DNA of 17,302 nucleotides from CAIVSN01 sp031539165 (GTDB lineage: Bacteria > Patescibacteriota > Gracilibacteria > BD1-5 > UBA2023). Shown here piece by piece: positions 9,496-15,851 of the stretch. Both the position numbers and the translations under genes were made by a program. Every line of letters starts with the position of its first letter. The first letter of the stretch is position 1. The notes under the pieces are model-generated. The model saw only the letters and a list, made by a program, of their open reading frames with translations, made no database searches and was not told the DNA's origin. The stretch lies in assembly GCA_031539165.1 (NCBI GenBank), contig JAVKLK010000011.1, positions 1 to 17,302 of the forward strand. The letters run 5' to 3'.

Positions 9496-10755
9496 ATGAC
9501 AGCTCCAGCTATTGAATCGCTCAAGAACGAAGTATACAAGGGAGATAATGCTCAACTTATCTGTAATTTGATTATCTCTGGTGCAGTTTCTCTTCAGAGT
9601 TCTGATATTCATATCGAGCCACTTTCTCACTTTGTTCGAATCCGATATCGAATTGATGGAGTACTAACAGAGGTGGTTGAATACCAACAGTTCCTTCATT
9701 CACAGATTGTTGCTCGATTCAAGATTCTTGCGAATCTCAAGATAGATGAATCTCGAATGCCACAAGATGGACGTATCTCTACAACAATCGACGAAAAATC
9801 TCTTGATTTGCGTATCTCAACCCTTCCGACGGTAAATGGTGAGAAGATTGTTATGCGTATCGTAGATAAATCGAAGAAAATCCCTGAACTGGACGCTCTT
9901 GGAGTTGAAGGAATCAATGGAGAGAGACTCAAAAAAGCAATTGCTCTTCCGAATGGGATTATCCTTACCTCAGGTCCTACAGGATCGGGAAAATCTACTA
10001 CACTCTATTCTTGTCTTTCTCGCCTCAATACCCCAGAAGTAAATATTATGACTCTGGAAGATCCGGTTGAAAACACGATAGACGGAGTTTCTCAGAGTCA
10101 GGTGTTCCCTGATATTGGATACACGTTTGCTTCAGGACTTCGAACAGCGTTGCGACAGGATCCAGATATTATCATGGTGGGAGAAATTCGAGACAAAGAA
10201 ACGATAAATATCGCCATAGAAGCCTCTCTCACTGGTCACCTCGTACTTTCTACGATCCATACCAATAGTGCGGCAGAGACGCTCACGCGAATCTTGAATA
10301 TGGGTATTCCTGCCTACTTGCTCCCTGCATCCATCAATGCGATTATTGCACAACGACTTGTGCGTAAGCTCTGTCCGCATTGCAAGAAAGCGGTTCCCGC
10401 GGAGCAACTCAAGCCCGATATGCAGGCACAGGTGAAACGGGCCATTTCTCAGACTCACAAAGATGAGCTTATCCAGCGTGTTGGACTGGAACGACTCTCT
10501 GCCCCAACATTTTATGAGCCAGTTGGATGTGATACTTGTGGAAATACGGGATACAGTGGGCGAGTCGGTATTTATGAAATTATGGAGATTACCCCTCCCA
10601 TAAAGGAGTCGATTATACGAGGGGAATCGAGTGTGGTAATTAATACAATCGCCATTCAGAACGGCATGATATCTCTTGAGCAGGATGGTGTTATGAAGGC
10701 TCTTTGCGGACTGACTTCTCTAGAAGAAGTCTATGCCGCAGCGAAAGAAAATTAA
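9496..10755 (+). CDS. pilB: Type IV pilus assembly ATPase, PilB/GspE family
   Basis: This is a hexameric secretion ATPase of the PilB/GspE family that powers pilin polymerisation. The 419-aa protein has the N2 domain (SSDIHIEPL at 35-43), Walker A GPTGSGKST (160-168), the Asp box TLEDPVE (186-192), Walker B DPDIIMVGEIRD (222-233) and the His box STIHTNSA (252-259). A tetracysteine zinc site (C293, C296, C345, C348) marks PilB/GspE rather than PilT. Typical PilB proteins are near 560 aa; this one lacks the amino-terminal MshEN (N1) domain and starts almost at N2, so it is a compact form. It has no in-frame TGA and ends with TAA, 9 bases before pilC. The ATG has no Shine-Dalgarno. Confidence 0.93.
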   Translation: MTAPAIESLKNEVYKGDNAQLICNLIISGAVSLQSSDIHIEPLSHFVRIRYRIDGVLTEVVEYQQFLHSQIVARFKILANLKIDESRMPQDGRISTTIDEKSLDLRISTLPTVNGEKIVMRIVDKSKKIPELDALGVEGINGERLKKAIALPNGIILTSGPTGSGKSTTLYSCLSRLNTPEVNIMTLEDPVENTIDGVSQSQVFPDIGYTFASGLRTALRQDPDIIMVGEIRDKETINIAIEASLTGHLVLSTIHTNSAAETLTRILNMGIPAYLLPASINAIIAQRLVRKLCPHCKKAVPAEQLKPDMQAQVKRAISQTHKDELIQRVGLERLSAPTFYEPVGCDTCGNTGYSGRVGIYEIMEITPPIKESIIRGESSVVINTIAIQNGMISLEQDGVMKALCGLTSLEEVYAAAKEN

Positions 10756-10764
10756 ATCATTCTC

Positions 10765-11907
10765 ATGGAAGAACTCGTCATACAAGATACCCAATCGGGT
10801 ACACAAACACAAAAGCAGAAAACAGAGTTTTCTCTTGAAGCGATTGATGCTTGGCTTATTAGTAAGCAAAAAATCAAACTCAAGCAGAAGGTTATCTTTT
10901 TCCGACTTCTTGCCACAATGGCAAATGCGGGACTTCCTATTCTCAAGTCCTTAAGCATTCTTGAGAAACAGGAGAAGGCACCAGTAATGCAGCGTGTTTA
11001 TACAAAGATTCTTCAAGATATCAAAGGAGGAAAGAATCTCTCTGCAGCACTCCGTACATTTGATGGAATGTTTACGGATGCAGAAGCCTCAATTATCGAG
11101 TCAGGGGAAAAAACCGGACGCCTCAATATGGCCCTCGTGCAACTGGCGGATCAAGTAGAGAAGGTGGATAGCATCACCAAAAAAATTAAAGGAGCTCTCA
11201 TCTACCCATGTGCCATCATTGTGGTAATGTTTGCATCTATTACAGTCTTGATGACCATGGTTGTGCCGAAATTGGTGGAGCTTTTCGGGGATCGAACGAA
11301 ACTGCCACCGCTCACACAATTTCTCATGTCTACGAGTGATTTCTTCGTGGGATATTGGTGGGCTATGATAGGAGCATTTGTCATCGCGTTTATTCTCGTT
11401 CTCTTCTGGAAACAAACCGAAGAAGGTCATTTCCGATTTGATGCTATTATGCTTCGGATTCCGATATTCGGAGCCGTACTTCGCAAGGTAATTCTTTCGA
11501 AATTCTCACGGGTGCTTTCCAATCTTCTCAGCAGTGGTATTTCTATTGTTGAATCACTCCGCATTGTTTCTGAGGTAGTAGGAAATGAAGTCTATCGACA
11601 GCGTATTCTCATTCTTCGTGAGGATGTGAAACGATGAGTAAAAATCGGAGAGAGTTTAGAAGATGATACGCTTTTCCCTGAAATGCTCGTTCAAATGATT
11701 AAGGTAGGAGAAGAGACAGCGAAGTTGGATTCTATTATTCTCAAAATTGCAGACTTTTATGATGAAGAAGTTGATACGACCATTAATGCTATCAACAAGA
11801 GTCTGGAGCCAGTTATTATTGTTACCATGGCGGTAGTTGTTGGATTTATTGCAGTTGGTATTATGCAGCCGATTATGAATCTTTCCGACACGATTGAAAA
11901 TAAATAA
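10765..11907 (+). CDS. pilC: Type IV pilus inner-membrane platform protein PilC, one UGA-glycine codon
   Basis: PilC (GspF family) is the inner-membrane platform on which PilB drives pilus assembly. The 380-aa protein shows two T2SSF repeats. The first contains NAGLPILKSLSILEK and ESGEKTGRLNMAL and is followed by a membrane helix (ALIYPCAIIVVMFASITVL). A second helix lies near WWAMIGAFVIAFILVLFW. The second repeat contains SSGISIVESLRIV and MIKVGEETAKLDSI, and a third helix is near the end. A TGA at 11635-11637 (codon 291) falls inside the second repeat in D-V-K-R-G-V-K-I-G-E-S-L, where glycine suits the family, and the frame continues to TAA. The ATG start lacks a Shine-Dalgarno. A hairpin terminator follows 13 bases after the stop. 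No pilin or pilT gene is seen nearby. Confidence 0.94.
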
Positions 11908-11920
11908 AGGATAACACGAA

Positions 11921-11945
11921 AAAAGCCCCCCGGAGGGGGCTTTTT
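11921..11945. terminator. Bidirectional intrinsic terminator between pilC and the convergent GC-rich gene
   Basis: A perfect 10-bp stem AAAAGCCCCC / GGGGGCTTTT encloses a CGGA loop, with T runs on both strands. It ends the pil operon on the plus strand. Placed between convergent genes, it could also end transcription from the minus-strand block. Confidence 0.9.
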
Positions 11946-11961
11946 CAAAGGGCTCTCAGGA

Positions 11962-11990
11962 GCCAATCACGGAATTGCTTCCGTGATGGC
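11962..11990. repeat. Perfect 9-bp hairpin, extended by 3 bp across a bulge, next to the GC-rich gene end
   Basis: ATCACGGAA (11966-11974) pairs with TTCCGTGAT (11979-11987) around a TTGC loop. GCC and GGC extend the stem beyond a bulged A. It lies 14 bases beyond the TGA stop of the minus-strand membrane-protein gene and has no T run of its own. It may protect the mRNA end or mark the edge of the inserted block. Confidence 0.6.
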
Positions 11991-12003
11991 CCAAGAGAGT
12001 GGA

Positions 12004-13779
12004 TCACATCGCTTTGCGGTAACGATTCGGAGCCGAGGGGCAACGTTCGTTGAACGCCTCCCAGAGCTCGTAGGCATCACCCACAACGCGACGTATGAAC
12101 GACCAAGTGAGAGTCACAGGTGTCAGTAGGCTCACCAGTACCTCACCAGTTCGTTCCAGAACACGCATGAATTTGCGTTCTGCTTCGGATTCGAGCTGCT
12201 CAGTGTTTTGCATCAAACTTGCTTCGTGCACCATCACTGCTTCTGTCTCGATGGATTTCCCACGAAATTCCTTCAGGTATCCGTCTTGTCGTGCCACATA
12301 GAGCACGGCTTCAGGACTCCAGCCCGCCGCAATTTTTTCGCGGAAGCTGGAGGTTATCGGACGATCGGGGAGGAACCCACACCACCAGATAACACGACCC
12401 ATTGGAGTGCGCAGGAGGGACTCTGTCTGATTGACCACTTGTATGGTTTTTGCACGCTCGAGGAATCGATCAGCGCCAGCAACTTGCATCCAGAAACGCA
12501 GCGACGACCAAGACATGTCTGGCCGACTGCAATTCTCTGGCCAGAGTTGCTTGTTGCGATACAGCGCCCGGGCGATAGCTTTGCCAACAGAATCCGCTTT
12601 TGACAGCGATTCGCCAGTCCAGTGCCTCCACCACTCTTTCATCGCCTCACGGCGAGGATTTTTCACGGACACCCATGCGAACATGGCTGCTGTGGCAAGT
12701 ATCAATCCTCCGAGGAACCAGCCTGTGTGAGCACGCTGGCTTTCGGAAAGTATCAACAGGACGCACAGGCCATATCCCAGAACACTCATGCTCATGAGCC
12801 ACCTGGAGACCAGGCGGGCATGCTTGATACGTGCGGTGAGCGGTTTGCTTTCTCGATCGGTTGATTTGGCAGCCGAAACTGCTGGACCAACTGTCACGAT
12901 TGCAATTGCCGCCAGAGCAACGAGTGTGGGGAGGGCTTCGAGGAAGCTTTCCCAAGCTTGCCCGAGCAGTGTCAGCAGGGTCGTGAGCCATTCAGGATTT
13001 CTCAAGAATGCCTGTACCACATCCCAGCCGATTGCTGTCGGCAGAGCAAAGCTGAAGAATTTCCCGAAGAACGGGATTTCCCACGGCTTGTCTGCCTCAT
13101 GAGCAACGAACATGATTCCCCAGATGACTGCCACCCACATGCCTGCAACATGGCGAGCTTCGTGGATGAGCATCAATGCCATGGTGACCACGACGCTTAA
13201 AGCAGCCCCGCCCACTATGGCCCCAATGCGTTTCCAGAAGTTGACATCGAACGACGTTTTGTTCAGCATATGTGCAATGCCTGCTAGTGCTCCCAGTACC
13301 AATGGAACAGCTGCCAGCACTCCGAAGAGCCAGACAAATGGTCCATACGACAGTGCCGCAGCGATACCGAAGACGGGTGCCCCGAGTATCAGATACGTCC
13401 ATGCCAGCATCGTGAACCAGAAACCGGGGCAGATGAATGCTCCGAGTTCCACAGTTTTCTCGGTATTCCACAGGATGTTGGACCGGAGTTTCCGGTACGC
13501 GAACCAGTAAAAACCGAGAGCCTCATGATTGACTTCAAACCCTTTTTCGGGGTCGTTGTCTAAGAGTTGTCGTGAGACACTCGCATTTTGGCGGGCATCG
13601 GATGACTCGCTCGGGTAGAGCGGGAAACCGAGACCCATTCCCAAAAAATCATGAGCGATGGCCGGCGCTGCCACGTATTTTTCCAGAGCATCGCCTTTCG
13701 CACCGATAACCCCCCAGACCTTGTTTCGCCTCCCCTGCGTGAAGCAGGGGAGGGCGGTGATATCAACGCCCTCGTTCAA
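12004..13779 (-). CDS. Unrecognised Trp-rich multi-pass membrane protein ending in TGA
   Basis: I do not recognise this 591-aa protein. It has about six or seven hydrophobic segments, near residues 113-133, 135-168, 184-206, 211-226, 286-303, 327-345 and 353-371. A soluble, charged C-terminal half follows, with long helical stretches. An HEARH sequence (206-210) at the edge of a membrane segment matches the HExxH zinc-protease pattern, but no supporting third ligand is evident. All glycines are GGN codons and the stop is TGA (12004-12006), so the gene fits the standard code rather than the host's. Read with the host code it would run on for at least 60 codons, antisense into pilC. The start given is TTG at 13779 without a Shine-Dalgarno. 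The first 20 or so codons include a perfect palindrome, so a later start, such as the ATG at codon 48, is possible. Confidence 0.7.
   Translation of the reverse strand: MNEGVDITALPCFTQGRRNKVWGVIGAKGDALEKYVAAPAIAHDFLGMGLGFPLYPSESSDARQNASVSRQLLDNDPEKGFEVNHEALGFYWFAYRKLRSNILWNTEKTVELGAFICPGFWFTMLAWTYLILGAPVFGIAAALSYGPFVWLFGVLAAVPLVLGALAGIAHMLNKTSFDVNFWKRIGAIVGGAALSVVVTMALMLIHEARHVAGMWVAVIWGIMFVAHEADKPWEIPFFGKFFSFALPTAIGWDVVQAFLRNPEWLTTLLTLLGQAWESFLEALPTLVALAAIAIVTVGPAVSAAKSTDRESKPLTARIKHARLVSRWLMSMSVLGYGLCVLLILSESQRAHTGWFLGGLILATAAMFAWVSVKNPRREAMKEWWRHWTGESLSKADSVGKAIARALYRNKQLWPENCSRPDMSWSSLRFWMQVAGADRFLERAKTIQVVNQTESLLRTPMGRVIWWCGFLPDRPITSSFREKIAAGWSPEAVLYVARQDGYLKEFRGKSIETEAVMVHEASLMQNTEQLESEAERKFMRVLERTGEVLVSLLTPVTLTWSFIRRVVGDAYELWEAFNERCPSAPNRYRKAM
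13729..13753. repeat. Perfect 10-bp inverted repeat, REP-like
   Basis: CCTCCCCTGC (13729-13738) and GCAGGGGAGG (13744-13753) are exact complements around a 5-base loop. The element lies at the very beginning of the 591-codon ORF, as codons 9-17. It looks like a mobile palindromic repeat or a regulatory hairpin rather than ordinary coding sequence. Confidence 0.7.
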
Positions 13780-13794
13780 TAGGTCGAAGTGATT

Positions 13795-13956
13795 TTACAG
13801 CGAGTGGAATTGCTGAGGCGTCATACGGCGTAAGCAGGACTCGTAGCCCGAGAAATCCGTATTACTCCAACGGAGCCAACGCCGCCATACGGGCGTGGGC
13901 ATCAGAACGATCATTGCGACCGTCCGCAGGAATGGATTCTGGCTCAAGCGCAGCAC
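13795..13956 (-). CDS. Possible small ORF, 53 aa, in the GC-rich block
   Basis: Between the two larger genes of the GC-rich block, a GTG-initiated frame of 53 codons ends in TAA at 13795-13797. It begins VLRLSQNPFLRTVAMIVLMP and ends CLRRMTPQQFHSL, with an Arg/Trp-rich centre. It lies in the same frame as the upstream 113-aa gene, just after that gene's TAG stop, so it could be a separate small gene, a decayed extension of the upstream gene, or chance. An internal ATG at 13912-13914 would give 39 aa. There is no clear ribosome-binding site and no similarity I know. It is reported because the gap between the two larger genes is otherwise unexplained. Confidence 0.3.
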   Translation of the reverse strand: MLRLSQNPFLRTVAMIVLMPTPVWRRWLRWSNTDFSGYESCLRRMTPQQFHSL

Positions 13957-13974
13957 TTCTGTTTCTTTCTGTAC

Positions 13975-14316
13975 CTAGGCTTGAACGTGTTTGTCCGCAA
14001 GGGACTCACGTTCGCGCCGGATCAAAGAGGTGTGAGCTTCAAGATGCTCAAGGATGCGAGTCTTCCCCAATGTCTGTGCTTCGCGAAGCACATTCCATGC
14101 GGTAATGGCTTCGCGAAGAAGTACTTCTGGAGAATCCGCACCTTCGAGATCGAAAGCGGGGTTGCCTTGCTTGTGACGAAAATGAGCTCGCTCCAAGTGT
14201 CCGGCAAGAGATTCACTGGCGTACCAGTGAATCTCTTGGAGTGGCGTCGAAAGTTCGGCCTGTTGGGCACGAACTTCTTCTGCAAGCTCCGTGAGAATGT
14301 TAACGATCACGGCCAT
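13975..14316 (-). CDS. Small hypothetical helical protein (113 aa) with a strong Shine-Dalgarno
   Basis: I do not recognise a family. The product begins MAVIVNILTELAEEVRAQQA and is charged and probably all helical, with no membrane helix or signal peptide beyond a short hydrophobic start. LREA occurs twice (in VLLREAITA and NVLREAQTL), encoded by two copies of the same GCTTCGCGAAG palindrome. The ATG at 14314-14316 was chosen over upstream in-frame starts because AAAGGAGG (14323-14330) lies 6 bases before it. No native gene here has such a site so clearly placed. A TTGACA promoter with an operator-like palindrome lies upstream. The stop is TAG. A 15-bp perfect inverted repeat (14205-14238) sits inside the coding sequence. 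It is likely a real gene, foreign to this genome. Confidence 0.65.
   Translation of the reverse strand: MAVIVNILTELAEEVRAQQAELSTPLQEIHWYASESLAGHLERAHFRHKQGNPAFDLEGADSPEVLLREAITAWNVLREAQTLGKTRILEHLEAHTSLIRRERESLADKHVQA
14075..14092. repeat. 18-bp perfect palindrome with a shorter second copy
   Basis: TGTGCTTCGCGAAGCACA is fully self-complementary. Its core GCTTCGCGAAG occurs again at 14108-14118, next to a GAAGTACTTC palindrome (14118-14127). On the minus strand both copies encode Leu-Arg-Glu-Ala inside the 113-aa protein. Confidence 0.7.
14205..14238. repeat. Perfect 15-bp inverted repeat with a 4-base spacer, inside a coding region
   Basis: CAAGAGATTCACTGG (14205-14219) and CCAGTGAATCTCTTG (14224-14238) are exact complements around CGTA. 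The element encodes QEIHWYASESL of the 113-aa protein on the minus strand. A 30-base perfect match is far beyond chance for ordinary coding DNA. It could form a strong hairpin in the mRNA or serve as a recombination or protein-binding site. Confidence 0.75.
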
Positions 14317-14322
14317 GAAAGG

Positions 14323-14330
14323 CCTCCTTT
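14323..14330 (-). promoter_or_regulatory. Shine-Dalgarno AAAGGAGG for the 113-aa gene
   Basis: The minus strand reads AAAGGAGG, 6 bases before the ATG at 14316. This decides the start of the gene and stands out because the native starts I chose lack such a site. Confidence 0.85.
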
Positions 14331-14340
14331 CTTTGTTTCC

Positions 14341-14357
14341 CTGCACGAAGTGTGCAG
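14341..14357. repeat. Short hairpin in the leader of the 113-aa gene
   Basis: CTGCAC (14341-14346) pairs with GTGCAG (14352-14357) around a 5-base loop, between the promoter and the Shine-Dalgarno of the minus-strand gene. A leader hairpin could affect translation or mRNA stability. Confidence 0.45.
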
Positions 14358-14364
14358 ATTGAAA

Positions 14365-14394
14365 CAATACTCTCCAAAAGGCGAGTATTGTCAA
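14365..14394 (-). promoter_or_regulatory. Promoter with an overlapping operator-like palindrome
   Basis: A consensus -35 TTGACA lies at 14389-14394 on the minus strand. Candidate -10 elements are AGTATT (17-base spacing) and TATTGT (19-base spacing). The spacer is spanned by an inverted repeat, CAATACTC (14365-14372) with GAGTATTG (14383-14390), in which the inner CC/GG also pair. A symmetrical site in this position is typical of a repressor operator. The arm spacing resembles CIRCE-type sites, but the sequence is not CIRCE. Confidence 0.55.
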
Positions 14395-14428
14395 TTGATT
14401 TTAAATATTTATTATTAATTGTTTATCC

Positions 14429-15121
14429 CTAGGCGAGGGCTATTCTTTCAGAGATGCTCTCTTTTGTTTTTGCTCCTGGAACACTTTCATTGAGCGTGGC
14501 TCGTTCTGCCTGTTCTGCTGCAACGTGTTGTTGCTGAAGTGCAAGGCGTTCTCCTTGTCGCTTTGATTGCTCATTAAAGGCTCGTTCAAGAGAGAAACGC
14601 TCAAGAAGTTTCTTTCGAAAATCGAGAAGTGCCCTTTCTGCGTTCTGTGTTTCTTTTGCTGATGTTTCTCCAATCTGTCATTTTGCGAGTGTTCCGTTGA
14701 GTTCTCCACTTACGGCAGAAAAAGTCTTTTCTAGCTCAAGTGTCGCTGCCTTGAGCGCTGCCTCACGCTCCTCCTTTTTGGGTATTTGGAGGGCTATCTC
14801 TACTTGCGTTTGATAGTTTTCCATACCGGTGGTCCACTGAGAAACAAGACGCTTCTGTGCCTCAGGTGCGAGGGAATTCAGGTTGGTATCAAACTGTCAC
14901 TGCATCGTGTCTCCAAGAGTCCAAGATGCAGATCCTCGAAGGGCTCGTCCCACGGAGACCGTATCTGAATCTCCAAAAATCTTCTCGGATTCATTGCGAA
15001 CCGCTTCACCAGGACTTTTTCCAGCAGCTTCAGTGCTTAATTTCGCGTTTTGTTGCTCTTCGGCTGTTTGATTCTCAAGAAGTTCGTTCTTTGAGGGGGT
15101 ATCGTATGAGTACTTTTCCAT
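14429..15121 (-). CDS. Unrecognised helical protein, two UGA-glycine codons, after rsmI
   Basis: I do not recognise this 230-aa protein. It begins MEKYSYDTPSKNELLENQTA and is very rich in Glu, Gln, Ala and Lys. Nearly the whole length is predicted helical, with likely coiled coil toward the C-terminus (for example SKRQGERLALQQQHVAAEQA). There is no signal peptide or membrane helix. TGA codons at 14897-14899 (codon 75) and 14678-14680 (codon 148) must be read as glycine to join three fragments that share one frame. The stop is TAG, unlike the TAA of the other native genes. It follows rsmI by 58 bases on the same strand and may belong to the dnaA-rsmI unit. No Shine-Dalgarno precedes the ATG. 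I see no terminator before the GC-rich block begins. Confidence 0.75.
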
Positions 15122-15179
15122 AGATGTGAGAGGAAGGGGTTTTCCGTTATTCTCCCATATATTCTCTGCGAATGCAAAC

Positions 15180-15851
15180 TTAGATACAAATCACAAACTC
15201 CCCTCGAGGAGCCTTTGTGGCGAACCGTTGCCGTACTTCACTGATGCTTCCTCGTGAAAACTCTTCAAACATCTTTGTGATTTCTCGTCCAACTACTACC
15301 GGCATCTCTGCTCCAAAGACCCCCTCGAGATCCTCCAAGGTTTTGGATATTCTATGGACTGATTCATAGATGACTACCGTATGTTCTTTGTTTTTGAGAC
15401 TTTGAAGGAGGGTCTGGCGTCCTTTTTTGACGGGAAGAAAACCGAGATAGGTGAAATGATGGGTAGGAAGTCCAGAACATACAAGGGCTCCGAGGAGTGC
15501 TGATGCACCAGGGATAGGGGAGACAGAGATGCCAGCAGCAAGAGCTTTGCGCACCAATGAATATGCAGGATCTGAGATTCCAGGAGTTCCCGCATCGCTT
15601 GCAAGCGCAATCGTATTTCCCGAAAGGAGGAGCTCTACAATATAATCTTCCCGATCATTCGTTGAATGAGAATGATAGGAAAGAAGTTTTTTTGCCTCGA
15701 TGCCATGATGCTTGAGAAGCATACCGGTCGTTCGGGTATCCTCACAAGCAACAATATCTGCTTCTTTGAGAACACGAAGGGCACGAAGTGTTATGTCTTC
15801 CAGGTTCCCAATAGGGGTGGATACGAGGAAAAGAGTACCGTTAGAGTCCAA
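15180..15851 (-). CDS. rsmI: 16S rRNA (cytidine-1402-2'-O)-methyltransferase RsmI, compact form
   Basis: RsmI uses S-adenosylmethionine to methylate the ribose of C1402 in the decoding centre of 16S rRNA. The 223-aa protein has the tetrapyrrole-methylase-like fold with family motifs STPIGNLEDITLRALRVLKE (11-30), ACEDTR (35-40), ASDAGTPGISDPAYSLVRKA (84-103) and PIPGASALLGAL (112-123). Bacterial RsmI is usually near 280 aa; this one ends soon after the methylase core (PRGEFVICI), so it lacks the extra C-terminal domain. The only start that preserves the amino terminus is TTG at 15849-15851, inside the end of dnaA, giving an 11-base overlap and probable translational coupling. The gene has no in-frame TGA and ends in TAA. 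Confidence 0.93.
   Translation of the reverse strand: MDSNGTLFLVSTPIGNLEDITLRALRVLKEADIVACEDTRTTGMLLKHHGIEAKKLLSYHSHSTNDREDYIVELLLSGNTIALASDAGTPGISDPAYSLVRKALAAGISVSPIPGASALLGALVCSGLPTHHFTYLGFLPVKKGRQTLLQSLKNKEHTVVIYESVHRISKTLEDLEGVFGAEMPVVVGREITKMFEEFSRGSISEVRQRFATKAPRGEFVICI

Larger units (their letters stand above)
11991..14394. other. GC-richer block, probably foreign DNA or an assembly join
   Basis: By eye this stretch is near 55% GC against roughly 40-45% for the flanking genes. Several traits change together. Its genes contain no in-frame TGA, and the largest ends in TGA. One gene has a strong Shine-Dalgarno, while the native genes have none that is clear. Codons are mixed, where native genes favour GGA for glycine and CGA/CGT for arginine. 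Perfect inverted repeats are frequent. All three ORFs are on the minus strand. The right edge is an AT-rich stretch (14395-14428) and the left edge the hairpins after pilC. I saw no transposase, integrase or target-site duplication, so the edges are approximate. Confidence 0.7.

Noticed and set aside
12431..13510. Plus-strand ORFs of 60-130 codons across the GC-rich block
   Set aside because: They are shadows of the minus-strand 591-codon gene: no ribosome sites, low-complexity composition and overlap with each other in several frames.
14365..14390. CIRCE or HAIR heat-shock operator
   Set aside because: Arm spacing is similar to CIRCE, but the arms are CAATACTC/GAGTATTG rather than TTAGCACTC/GAGTGCTAA, and no chaperone gene follows.
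11991..14394. Insertion sequence or prophage
   Set aside because: No transposase, integrase or phage protein, terminal inverted repeat pair or target duplication was found around the block.
14423..14431. TTATCCCTA as a DnaA box
   Set aside because: It differs from TTATCCACA at two positions, is single, and overlaps the stop codon of the 14429 gene.
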